Assembly: GCA_021234155.1 (NCBI GenBank)
Contig: JAJEKV010000065.1
Coordinates: 3,556,279-3,620,278, forward strand
Reading direction: 5' to 3'
Origin: Isoetes taiwanensis
Taxonomy: Eukaryota > Streptophyta > Lycopodiopsida > Isoetales > Isoetaceae
Length of the DNA stretch: 64,000 bases
A model generated the notes under the pieces. It had not been told where the DNA came from. It searched no databases and saw only the letters and a program-made list of their open reading frames with translations. Below, piece after piece: positions 1-11,149 of this stretch. The position numbers and the translations under genes are program-made. Each line of letters starts with the position of its first letter. The first letter of the stretch is position 1.

Positions 1-1885
1 AAGGTACACACCTTTTCGCTCGATCACCGACTCATAGTAAAAAGTCGTGGGGTTTGGGATGTAAATCCTTATTTCTACAGCCCAAGTGCTTGGGGCCAAA
101 ATGTGTGGAAAGCCATCTCCGTTCCCAATCTCCCCGCTATGGATTTTATTAGGTTCTCGTTTAATAAAAGTAAACCCTTAGGAAGTCCCTCCCTCAAGCA
201 CCAGCTCCCAGATTCTCGCTTTCTATGAGTTCAAATGTGCAGCTAATACTTCTCTCTCCTTAGAAGTATCTTTAAAGCATGGGAGAAAGTGGCTGCTAAC
301 TTTACTCATGACAAATTGTCCAATCTGAGAGATACCTCCATATTTTGTCTCCCCGTGATGGCCCCTTCCTCCTACTGCTATGGCTATCATCACCCTACAT
401 GTTACAAAAATGGCACTCGCCAATATTTTGCAGATGTCGAGACCTCATTGATGATGAGGAAAACCGGATTCCCGGAAGTGATCAAGAAGAAAGTAGGAGG
501 GGTGCTACTCATAGATCGATATATAAGAAAGTGGTACTCACCTACCCCTTTCTTAGGCAAAAGATGGTACGGGAGAGTCACCCCCTAACCGGTTTTTCAA
601 GGTTAAGAGGAGCTACAAAGTATCTAAGATTTACCATGCATGTCTTCCCAAAAAGCGTAAAGCATGCCTCTCCAGTGGCTTATCTTCCAAGAATTTCAAG
701 AAGATTCTTTTATTCTAGTTGGAAATCCTATGCCCGCCCTAAGATAAAAGTGTTCTCTTGGCTCATCCTGCACAATGCTATCCTGAGTAACACTAACATG
801 ATCAAGAGAAATTTTAAGATCTGGCCCATAGTGCTCTCTCACAGCTTTGTAACAATCATGATGAATCTGCTACACATTTTCACTTGTCAAAGGATCCAGG
901 ACTTTTGGAGGTGGTTGACTCGGTCAGGCCTGAAAATCCCTGATTTCGACTCCATAACCAGTATTTCTCAATTTTTTCAGCTCCAGAATTCCAATGTCAA
1001 TTTTACAGTTCTACAACTAGCCCTGTGGATTATCTCGAAACATAGAAATAATGTGGCTTTGGCAAACAGGAAGTGTGACCTTAACTGGATGAAGCTCAAT
1101 TTCCAATTTGAACTCATTAGATGTGCTATGGCTCATAAGGCCCTTAAATTGGAGAAGTTTGATACAGATTGGTTGAATTGGGGATCCTTCAAGTCTAACT
1201 TCTTCATTATTCATTCACTCTCTGATTAACTTGAATGCCTTTGTGGATTGCAGCCTTTTTTGAATGGTGGTTCAGTGTTCAGGGGATCAATCCTCTTGGG
1301 ATGATGTTCCTACCCACCATTCAGGGGACGCCTGTCAAGTGTCGAGCTACGCTTTGGCTAAAATTTTCACCGAAGGAAGCATACAATGCATACATCCTTC
1401 ACAAGTTCATTGGAGCCAACAATCTATTTCTTACCGAAAGGCGCTCTTTGCTTAAGGCCTATGTATTACTACCACAAAGGCGTATGTGAGGTGCGTACCG
1501 GTGTGTTATTGGACATTATCCGTACCCATTGATGAATCACTGTTGTTGACCCTCCTGGGTCGAGATTAATTGATGGCCCCCTTGCTTTTCAATGCCCCTT
1601 AATGCTACACACTCTTTCCCCGATCTTCCTACCATCCCTGATTTCCACCTAACTTATCCCCTACCCATGTTCCGCTGCCCTCCAATCTCCCGTAACTCGT
1701 TCTCTCCATCCCCGCATATGGTCGGAAGATGGTACTATTTTGACAGCCTTCTCTCGCTGCCAATGGACAATTGGATGTTTTGTTTATATTTAACTTTCTC
1801 CGATATGGGCTCGAGCCTTATTTTGTATGTACTTAAGTTATGATTAATATAATCCTTCCTTTTCCTCAAAAAAAAAAAAAAAAAA
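1..1885 (+). mobile_element. LINE (non-LTR retrotransposon), 3' part
   Basis: The window opens inside the element. Its 3' end is an 18-bp poly(A) run at 1868-1885, preceded by an AT-rich trailer (TATTTAACTT, then GATTAATATAATCC) of the kind that ends plant LINEs. Upstream, 345-1229 encodes the C-terminal end of a LINE reverse transcriptase protein. About 640 bp of 3' untranslated DNA lie between that frame and the poly(A). The 5' part lies outside the window, so full length and target duplication cannot be judged. Plant L1-type LINEs move by target-primed reverse transcription. Several frames are shifted, so this copy looks inactive. Confidence 0.75.
345..1229 (+). pseudogene. LINE reverse transcriptase C-terminal region (zf-RVT-like)
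   Basis: The 294-residue frame contains the segment PKIKVFSWLILHNAILSN, typical of the zf-RVT region at the C-terminus of plant LINE polymerase proteins. It is followed by HIFTCQRIQDFWRWL and later by ALWIISKHRNNVALANRK, the usual closing W..R.RN block. The first Cys pair expected before HIFTC appears only in another frame, so at least one indel separates the parts. In an active element this region would sit downstream of the reverse transcriptase fingers and palm and help bind RNA. Only this C-terminal piece is visible here. Family membership is firm; activity is unlikely. Confidence 0.7.
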
Positions 1886-2206
1886 CAAAATCTAAATTCG
1901 AGGCCTGCCCAACGCTGGACGTAAATGATCACATTTCAAAAAAAAGAACACGTGGTATGATACCATTGGACCACGAAATTAAATATTATCTAAGTGGTTT
2001 TTACGGACAATCAAATTACAAAGCTCTACTACGATACGAGGCCGACCGGAAGAAGAAAAGCTATGGCGGTTTCATCTCAGGTTGGAACAGCAACTCCGGC
2101 GTACTACCATCTTTGCCGGAACCTACTGATCAATAAAATTGATACACCAATCTATTTGGCTCGAAAAACCCAGTTCAGATCCCAGGAACTAAGAAGATGC
2201 AGGGCT
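1886..2206. other. Intergenic stretch between LINE and LDH
   Basis: This stretch follows the LINE poly(A) and runs up to the LDH start. A continuous reading frame enters the LDH frame from 1994, but the residues before the chosen Met show no resemblance to LDH. I read it as 5' flank or leader and see no other gene. Confidence 0.5.
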
Positions 2207-3233
<1,027 letters not shown>

Positions 3234-3295
3234 ACCAGAAGTCGTTTCGTTCTTACAAGGTTTTGCAAATAAACTAATTTACAAGGTCTTACAAG

Positions 3296-3613
3296 GTTCA
3301 AGCTAATTGGGTGCACATGAAACTTGAAGAAATAAGAGCTGCTATTGCATGCAATGAAAACTTGAAGAAATACGAGCTGCTATTGCATGCAATGAGGTAC
3401 ATGCAACTCTTTCACTAATGTTTTGAGATTGATACAAGTTGCACTTTTTTAGTGTGCACGTAATGCCATTGATGAAACCGTATTTAGCCACAGAACTGCT
3501 ATAAAGAATAAGTTCATAAACTGGATGGAAACGAAGATGCTTGATGTACGCTTGTATACTACTATAAATGGTGTTGACGATTGTGGTGAATTTGATTATA
3601 GTGATAGCATTGC
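3296..3613 (+). pseudogene. hAT transposase C-terminal relic (dispersed copy)
   Basis: This block matches 19988-20264 almost base for base (and its inverted copy near 60950-61370). In the longer copy the region translates to a hAT-like C-terminal dimerisation segment. Here the frame is broken. A 38-bp unit starting AACTTGAAGAAATA is tandemly duplicated at 3321-3395, and further substitutions follow. It lies only about 60 bp after the LDH stop. hAT elements encode cut-and-paste transposases, and this fragment is far too short to act. Confidence 0.6.
3321..3395. repeat. 38-bp tandem duplication inside hAT relic
   Basis: Two adjacent copies of a segment beginning AACTTGAAGAAAT and ending TTGCATGCAATGA differ by one base. 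The corresponding sites at 20008 and 61350 have one copy only, so the duplication is private to this relic. Confidence 0.8.
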
Positions 3614-5373
3614 AATATGCAAAAAGAGTGCTAGTCATCAAATCCACAATGGTACAAGTGATCCTCTTGTACTTTGACGTGTCTATAACAGTTTATATTT
3701 CAATATATTATTGTGTCTATAAATTTCAGATTTCTAATGTTACATTTTACTTCTCTTAATGGGATTTTCTAGTTTTATTAAATTGGACTTTGTTCAATAC
3801 TTTAGTTTTCAATTGGACACGTCCTACTCAATTTTAGGATGTCCAATTAGTTTTAGGATTAAAAGGATTTTTATATATCTTAAATGATAAGGATACAATA
3901 GATATTTTAACGTCTCAGAAGACTAAGAGTCCATGGGACCCAAATAATGGGCTTGTACAATTATTCCCATTAAAAGATTAAAAACCCTTGCCTCGAAATG
4001 TTCAAGGTAAAAGTTTTGGCAATCATTCCATATATAAAGCAAAGATATTTTTTCGTTCTTAAAAAATAGGGAGTAATTTTTCCGGTCCACGATACCGGGC
4101 CCCGACATTATATGTCCATTGCATTTTCCAATTCCAATAAAAAAGAAAATCTCCACTCGCCCACGTGCGAGAGGCATTAATGTGTGTTCGGACACCATTG
4201 CGAGATCATGACAATAACAATGACACGTGGGCATCATTGATTGCAAGGCATTAATGTGTTCGGGCGATTTATGTAAAAGGCAAAAGTTTTACGGCTATGG
4301 CGTGTTCGCGAATCGTGGCTAAAGCATCTCCTCCGGGCCATGCAATCGCCCTCATCGCGTTCCGCCAAAGATCAAGCTCTTCGGTCCGGATTCTGATGAT
4401 GTCGCATTAGCCCACATTTAATTGTTAGTTTAATGGACTTGAGAGAAGCGATGGCGGCTTTAGAGTCCGAGGTAATCTTTTTTTTTTTTTTTTTCAAACC
4501 CTCGCCGCTCAAAATTCTGATTCGGCAATATCTAGCCTCAATAACTTTTCATTTCTCTATTGTACAAGATACCGATTTTAGGGCAAAGTCGTTATTTGTA
4601 ACCATAATGCGACATCGTAAAAGCTACTTGCTTTTATTGAAGGAAAACCATTGATCTACAGACATAGATTGTTGAGATTGCTGAAAGCAACCCAAAGCTG
4701 CATTTTGTGCACCACAAGGTAAATGCCTACAAACAATAGGAGCAAGCAAATAATAGTCCGGTGTATCGTCTCTTTCTTGCTAATTCTTCTTGCAAATGGG
4801 GACACAACTAATTGTATACGGATCATCCAAAGTGGTCAAATTCACCTGCAATCTTCTTATCTGTCTCCTTCAATTTTGTCCACCAACATCAGAGAATTTG
4901 GAATCAAAACTTACAGTATACATCTTTGGTCTGCCTCCTGCCGGTTCTTAACATAGAAATCGGATGCTGACAAATTCGTGCTTTTGCGCCGCAATCCGGT
5001 TTCTTTGATACGATTCCCACCCAGATTCAGCCCGTCCGACTGCTTCAATCAATGTGTTCATGGTCTGCGTTGTTCTATCTCAGGTTACGCTACGGCAGCC
5101 TTTTTAAAACCGACCTAGTTGCCATGCCACTGCCTTTTATTATTATTTTTTAACACACATTTCAAATTAACAACACACATCTCATTCTCCAACTAGCCTA
5201 ACAAATGCTGGATGACCATTTCTAACAGCAACCACTTATCTGCAAGAAGGTGGATTTCCGAAGATGCATAAACTTGCAAAAAAAAGGAAGACCTATTTAT
5301 TTATGTTGAGGATCAAAGTCACCCGTGCAAATAAACTATAAGTATTACCAATTTGTGCAAGACACCCAAGCAT
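3614..5373. other. No recognisable gene; promoter-like patch near 4150-4300
   Basis: I recognise no gene here. Two CACGTG G-box cores occur at about 4162 (CCACGTGC) and 4224 (ACACGTGG), inside two imperfect copies of a GGCATTAATGTGT segment. They precede ATGGCGTGTTCGCG at 4303, which opens a short 37-codon frame. A possible small exon, MDLREAMAALESE followed by a GT donor, lies at 4435-4473, and another candidate exon at about 4664-4718 reads IVEIAESNPKLHFVHHK before GTAAAT. These may be remains of an unknown gene, but they do not join into a convincing product. A poly(T) run sits at 4478-4495. Confidence 0.35.
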
Positions 5374-5392
5374 GAAATGCTTTTCTTTCTTG
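5374..5392. repeat. Left target-site duplication of retrocopy
   Basis: The 19-bp sequence GAAATGCTTTTCTTTCTTG recurs exactly at 16002-16020, directly after a poly(A) tract. This is the signature of target-primed retrotransposition of the DNA between the two copies. Confidence 0.85.
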
Positions 5393-5402
5393 GGAGATTG
5401 AT

Positions 5403-5406
5403 GTTA
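5403..5406. repeat. Target duplication GTTA, left
   Basis: GTTA sits directly outside the left terminal inverted repeat and recurs directly outside the right one at 14902-14905. Confidence 0.75.
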
Positions 5407-5427
5407 GGGTAGAAGCATGAAAGGGTG
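5407..5427 (+). repeat. Left terminal inverted repeat
   Basis: A 21-bp repeat starting GGGTAGAAGC and ending AAAGGGTG, perfectly inverted at 14881-14901. Similarity inside this stretch fades quickly into AT-rich DNA. Confidence 0.85.
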
Positions 5428-7019
5428 TCTGTATTTCTTGCAAATTGATGTAAAAAAATACACTAGCTTAAAGTGAATTTAAGGTAAAATTTGAATTTTA
5501 CATGGGCTGCCTATCATTAATGCTTGTGGTCCACGTGAGATTCTTTGCAATTATTTTTGGCAACCTACTAATTTGGGGCACGCTTTTGAGTTTTGAACTC
5601 CCTCCACGTGATTGAAGCTACCGGATTGAAACCCCTTTCTCATTGGAACCAAGAATAGGATCCCCATTTCTATGCTGTTTGATCGATCTTGGAATGTATG
5701 AAGCTATGGCAGAATCAAATTCACCAGCAACAACGATTCGGATCTTGTTCTTGAGGAGGACTACCATCGATTCGGAATTTTGCTATTGAGGAGGACTCTA
5801 CATGCATTTCTTAAAGGGACAACCAATCTTCATCAAAAGATGCAAGAGAGAGGTACAGGATATGGGACAAAGCAGTTAGAAGAAGGGTGAATGATTACGT
5901 GAATCACATACTAAAACAAGTTTCTACATTGAATCCAAAAAAAAAAAAAAACTTTTTCTTTGGAAAATTGCTCGAGGATAGTAGATTGGACTTTTTATTT
6001 GGCCCCCGTTGTTGGAAGGCCTAAAGAGGCTATTGTGAAAAGAGATTTATTTGAAAACCTTAAGGATGGCCTCCAAGAAGTGAAGTGCTAATAGCAATGA
6101 CAAACTTTGTCGCCAAACACGTTGTTCTTTCCATGGTAGTTGGAAAGGAAGGAGTATTCTGGCCAGATAAGGACCACCCGCGGCCAAAATCCTCAAATTG
6201 CATCCTAGAAATATGAAGCTAGCAGCCAGAAAAGGAGGAAAAGAATGTCACGTGTGGAGCAAACTGTGGGCATTAGCGGGGCCTAAAAGCCAAGAAAAAT
6301 GCCATAGATCAGGGCTATGAAGGAGGAGTTGTTGGGTTACGGTTAGATAATACAAAAAAGTATCACCAAAGGTAAGAGATGTCATGAAGAAGAGGACTGA
6401 ACCAATTAACGGACATTACAATGTGTACATGCTAGTATTTTAGGGTCATGGAGGAGTCACATAGTTTTTGAATTTTCGATCCGAACATCAAATGTACTTT
6501 AGCTAGGAATGTATGTAGATGTTTTCTACATTTTTTGCGGTGTGTAGTCTTTTACATACGAGCATGTTCCACATCATGCATCAAGAAATGTTATTCAGTT
6601 TTCTTGTAGAAGTTATATTGACATGCTTTACATTGAATCCAACTTGAAGGTATACTTGAAGCTAATCGTAGATATGTGCTATAGATGTAAGAAAAATAAA
6701 GCGAAGGAAGCTCTTGTAGGAATGTAGTAGATGTCAAGAAAAAATGTCAATGCTTTTCATAAAGTAGCTATTATGTAAGGATGTGGGGTTTTGAGGAAGA
6801 AAAAGTACTTAGATGTAAGAATGTGGAAGATACATTAAAACATATAGAATGTACATTCTAATATTTTGTAAGGGTCGACAAGTGTACTTTTGCAAAGTGA
6901 ATTATACCAAATATTTGTTGATCGAGATCCAAAAGTCAATATTGGCATCAGGCAATTAATACTTAAAACCTCCTTGCATACTTTAAAGCTAAAGGAGAGG
7001 AATAATACTTTATTGTGTG
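5428..7019. other. 5' region of the transposon, no clear gene
   Basis: This AT-rich stretch lies between the left terminal repeat and the recognisable transposase. Short open pieces occur on the + strand (6096-6213 reads MTNFVAKHVVLSMVVGKEG), but no domain is identifiable. A poly(A) run is present at 5938-5952. Upstream exons of the transposase could lie here. Confidence 0.4.
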
Positions 7020-8540
7020 AAGCATGAGCGGTGATTTATATAAGAAGGCTTTCAATATGATGAGGTCAAAATTCCACGAATTGTACTTGCAATTGCAATG
7101 TGTGTGCTTGAAGTTAATGCCTAGGGATTTGCCAAGCTAAGAAGCGAGAATTATGATAATGTGAGCACGCTTTGGAGAGCCATGGTATGCCCGAGGGCTT
7201 GGATGAGGAGTGGCACAAGCTAGCCCGCATGGAAACAAAATGTGATGTTATTGTGGGAAACTTGATTAATTGAGTTGTGTCCCGAGAGAAGGATGGAAGC
7301 ATCGAGGATTGGTCGATTGGCAAGTCTATAACTATGTTAATGAACCTTCAAAGAAGGAACTTCGAAGGCTAAAGTTAGTTGACAAGAAGGGCGATTGCAA
7401 AGGAGATGTTGGACGACATGTTCGACCATATGTCTAAGTTTATATATCACAATTTTGTGGCACATTGGCAAAGCAAGCAGTTCAAAGAATGCATCACGAA
7501 CACTTGCGACGATTTAGTGCTATCGGTTGTTGATTTTTCGAAAATTATACTTTGAAGCCATTCAACGAGATTCAAGCTCAAACATTGGTACAATGAACAA
7601 ATTAGTATTCAGTTCATATCACCATGTTCAAGGTAAATGGCGATTGAGAAAATGTGTGCACTCATTTATTTGGACGACAAAACTCATGATACCCACTTGC
7701 ACAAGATGCATTCAAGATGCACCTCAAATGGTTGCAAAGAGAATGGTGGTGGCCATTTGAAATACCATTTGGTTTGGTCCGATGGTTGTGCAGCCTAGTT
7801 TAAATCTAGAAGAGCATTCTATCATGTGACAAGATACCATGTTCAAAGATAAGATAAGAATGCTGGAATTTCTTTGGTTGGGGACATGGGAAGGAACACA
7901 CGATGGGGAAGGGCAATCTCTAAATTGTGGCTTGAAGCGAGAACAAAGGAAAAAGGATGGGAAGATAGTAAAGATGCAAAGAAGCTGGCGTGTCAAGTAT
8001 TGAGGAGAAAAAATCAGATGTGGAGGGTATTACGAGGGTGACATTGATCGGTCCCAAGCACATGATGTACTTCGGTAAAAGCGTGCAATCACTTCATTGT
8101 GTGTCTTCAATAGACTCAAAGCGATGCTACAAAAATTATTGTGACCTCTTTTTCATGTTTTTGCAAAGCATGCATCAATTTTAATTGGCTGCTTGTGAGA
8201 ATCTGACCATTGTGGTAGGTGGGAGTTCTGCGAAAACTAGAGCCAATTAGTAAGATCAATCCTGGAGATGTTGATGAGGCCGAGGATTTATGGGCAAATG
8301 GCGAGGATAATATTGACGACGGGCCGCAGATTGGTGATTATTTTGGATGCTTCACGACTCCGACAATCATGAGGGGGTCCCTTATTATATCCTTCAATGC
8401 AACCGAAGTAAAACATGTACTTTCGAGGTAGATACCATGGATGACTATGGAAACTTTATTTTTCGAGGTGATGAGGTTATTACAGCAACTACTTCGGGAG
8501 CTGATCCTAAGCGCCATCGGGGTACGGGTTACTAAAGAGA
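7020..8540 (+). pseudogene. Transposase-like gene (DFsENY / WSDGCAAQFKS / HGK family)
   Basis: Translating all three + frames gives one colinear protein, interrupted by single-base shifts. It has a segment FIYHNFVAHWQSKQFKEC (near 7440), then VVDFS and NYT (near 7530), NEIQAQ plus HWYNEQISIQFI (near 7575), LVWSDGC plus FKSRRAFYHVTRYH (near 7770-7840), WNFFGWGHGK and HDGEG plus KLWLEARTKEKGWEDSKDAKKLA (7865-7990). The tail holds HCVSSIDSKRCYKNY and LQCNRSKTCTFEVDTMDDYGN (8300-8460). This pattern of acidic blocks followed by HGK..HDG is known from large transposase-like proteins of plants and animals. The Asp in DFS and in WSDG are candidate catalytic residues. It lies inside perfect TIRs, so transposition is the likely role. 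The start is not fixed and the superfamily is uncertain. Confidence 0.65.
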
Positions 8541-9133
8541 AGGTGGTTTTGTCCCTCCGAAGTCTGTAATGGGGTTAAGCTGCATTGGAGCCGATCAAGC
8601 ACAAGATAAAAGGTGTTGCTTATGCATATGAGCTGTCTCATATTGGCACGAGATGCTATTAGGAAATGCACCGAGATTGTAGATGTCGCGGAATTTTACA
8701 TTCTTGTATCGGGTTTACCTTTTTTACATCGGGCTACATAATTATTGTCATGTGTTTGGCCGCGTAAGAACAATTCGATCACTTGTTTTCAATATTAAAG
8801 TGAATACATTGGCAGTGGTAGGTTCAAGACACTTGTACATGTACTTGAGACACTTGTACTTGTACTTGAAAACTCAAGGTTAATGGCTACCTTAGGTTAA
8901 TGGTTCAAATTTCGTGAGTGTATATATGGTAAGAGCCATTTTGGAAGTGCCTAGTGTTGTGGTTTTGAATTTGCTTGTTTGATCATCGCGGCTTACAAGA
9001 CAACTTATACTGACATAGCTCAGTATGCCTCTTTCAAAACAATGGGGGACACTTATATTGTATCCTTTAGAATGGGAATACTTATAAGACCTTTGTGCAA
9101 CTTTGTGTCAAGATGTCAACTTTGTTTAGGATA
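8541..9133. other. Spacer after transposase
   Basis: No gene is seen. A short direct repeat of ACTTGTACTTGTACTTGA type lies at 8826-8880. A block starting TACTGACATAGCTCAGTA at 9009 recurs directly at 9399, at the edge of the fold-back cluster. Confidence 0.4.
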
Positions 9134-9894
9134 TAGTACAATATAAGTACTAGCACTTTGTGCACAAGGTGTTAACACTTTGTGCACAAGTGTTAAATCT
9201 TTACTTATAACTGGCAAGGGAAAAAAACTCGTGTCCCCTTTTTTTATTTTTACAAGGTCAATAATGTCTTGCCAAGGTTCAAGACCTTTGTGCAACTTGT
9301 GTCAAGATATAAGAATACAATATTGTTGGGAAATTCACAATATATAAATTCACAATATATATTGTTGTTATAAAGGATACAATATATTGTTGTTATATAC
9401 TGACATAGCTCAGTATGCCTCTTTCAAAACAATGGGGACACTTATATTGTATCCTTTAGAATGGGGACTTATATGGGGGACAAAGGTCTTGACACAAGTT
9501 GCACAAAGGTCTTGAACCTTGGCAAGACATTATTGACCTTGTAAAAATAAAAAGGGGACACGAGTTTTTTTCCCTTGCCAGTTATACAAGTTATTTAACA
9601 CCAATGCACAAAGTGTTAACACCTTGTGCACAAAGTGCTAGTACTTATATTGTACAATATAAGTACAACTTGTATCCTTTAGAATGGGGACAAAGGTCTT
9701 GCCAAGGTTCAAGACCTTTTTCAATGTCAAGATGTCAACTTGTTGCACAAAGGTCTTGAACCTGGCAAGACATTATTGACCTTGTAAAAATAAAAAAGGG
9801 GACACGAGTTTTTTTTTTTCCCTTGCCAGTTATACAAGTTATTTAACACTTGTGCACAAAGTGTTAACACCTTGTGCACAAAGTGCTAGTACTT
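9134..9894. repeat. Fold-back cluster: one inverted and two direct copies of a ~170-bp unit
   Basis: Unit A (about 9134-9306) reads in one direction. Units B (9488-9664) and C (9738-9894) are its reverse complement. Shared landmarks are GGCAAGACATTATTGACC, GGGGACACGAGTTTTT, CCCTTGCCAGTTATA and GTGCACAAAGTGTTAACACC, itself a near-palindrome. A and B could form a stem of about 170 bp with a loop of about 180 bp. No coding capacity is seen. It lies between the two transposon genes and could be a nested MITE or an internal repeat of the host element. Confidence 0.8.
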
Positions 9895-11149
9895 TTGTGC
9901 AATGTTTGACATCTTGACCACTTATACAACTTATTATCTCCTCTAATTGTGCTCGGACAATACACAACAGAATTTATGCTTTGGATGCTAGGCTTGATAG
10001 TTCTATGAAGTGTCCGACAATAAGAAGGAGATAGAGATTTTATATATTTAGATAGGGGGTGGTTACAATGTCAAAATAGTGTACATGTTCACAATGTCAA
10101 AATATTGACATGGTAGGACTTCAAAAATTTACAAGCGTATCTCATGTACATGTCAAAATTTACAACTATATCTCATGTACATGGTCGAGATTACAAAATT
10201 GTCAATGCACTTGTCCATCTCAATCCCATGGGCTCGGTATCATGAAGTCACAAAGATGGGATGGAAGCAAAAAGTGTGCACTTATCAAAAAAACTGAAAA
10301 ATACCTTGCACTAACATTTGAGGGGGATGAAAGTGTATCCATCAAGTCAATTTGTACCTTCACCTCCTCATCATGGACCCCATGAAAAGTTGGAGTCCGA
10401 GTCTTGAGAGGTTGCCATGAGAAGAATGTGAAGGTACATAGTCCGAGTCAGAGTCACCGCACTCTGTAAGTCAAGTGTTGGGGACTTAGTGAGTCGAGGA
10501 AAAAGAAATGGGATGTATCAAGCATACACTATCATCAAACCCATCTCAAATGATTAAGTCATGTAAGATCATGACCTCACATTCATCATCTTGGAGCATT
10601 CATCCAACCCATCTCAAATGATCAAGTCATGTAAGATCATGACCACATTCATCATCTTGAAGCACTATCTAATATGAGCTTAAGTTGTCAATAAGTGGTA
10701 GAACTTTTATGAGGATAATTTAAGAACAGGGAGAAATGAAAGACATACAAAACACTTGGGATAAATTGACGGCGTAAAACCGGATACATGCTTTAGAATA
10801 ATGCCATATGGGACAACTTATGTCATTTTTCAAAATTAATTGGTTGAGGCACTTTCTCGCCAAGTACATCCGAAATTTTGAAGGCAACTAGGCCAAAACA
10901 AAGTCTGATTTTTATCGTAGTGATTCCATTAGGGTTCAAGGTATTACCAATATAGAATTTTATACTGGGTTATGATATCGAGCATAAACCAAGTGTTGAT
11001 CAAATCTGAAAAGCATATTTGTTCATCCACAAAAACTCATAAACAAATGGTTAGATTCATCTACCAATCGACACATCAATGGCTTCTCCATCTTCACCTT
11101 TGTTTAGCGAGGGCTTCTTGCAAACATGCTTTCGCCCGACCTAAGCGCA
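9895..11149. other. Spacer with short repeats
   Basis: No convincing gene is seen. Short repeated words (TCTCATGTACATG, CAATGTCAAAAT) occur at 10080-10200. A 67-bp tandem duplication lies at 10540-10664. The part near 10980-11160 may hold a further, unrecognised 3' exon of the - strand gene. Confidence 0.4.
10540..10664. repeat. 67-bp tandem duplication
   Basis: Two adjacent units begin ACCCATCTCAAATGAT and contain AGTCATGTAAGATCATGACC. They start at 10540 and 10607 and differ at a few bases. Confidence 0.8.

Noticed and set aside
5938-5952. Poly(A) run as a retroelement end
   Set aside because: No target duplication or element-like 3' end precedes it.
8219-8431. Separate small gene after the transposase
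   Set aside because: Its residues continue the transposase-like protein in shifted frames, so I treat it as the same gene.
9134-9894. CRISPR-like array
   Set aside because: Units are long, few and partly inverted, with no regular spacers, in a eukaryotic transposon.
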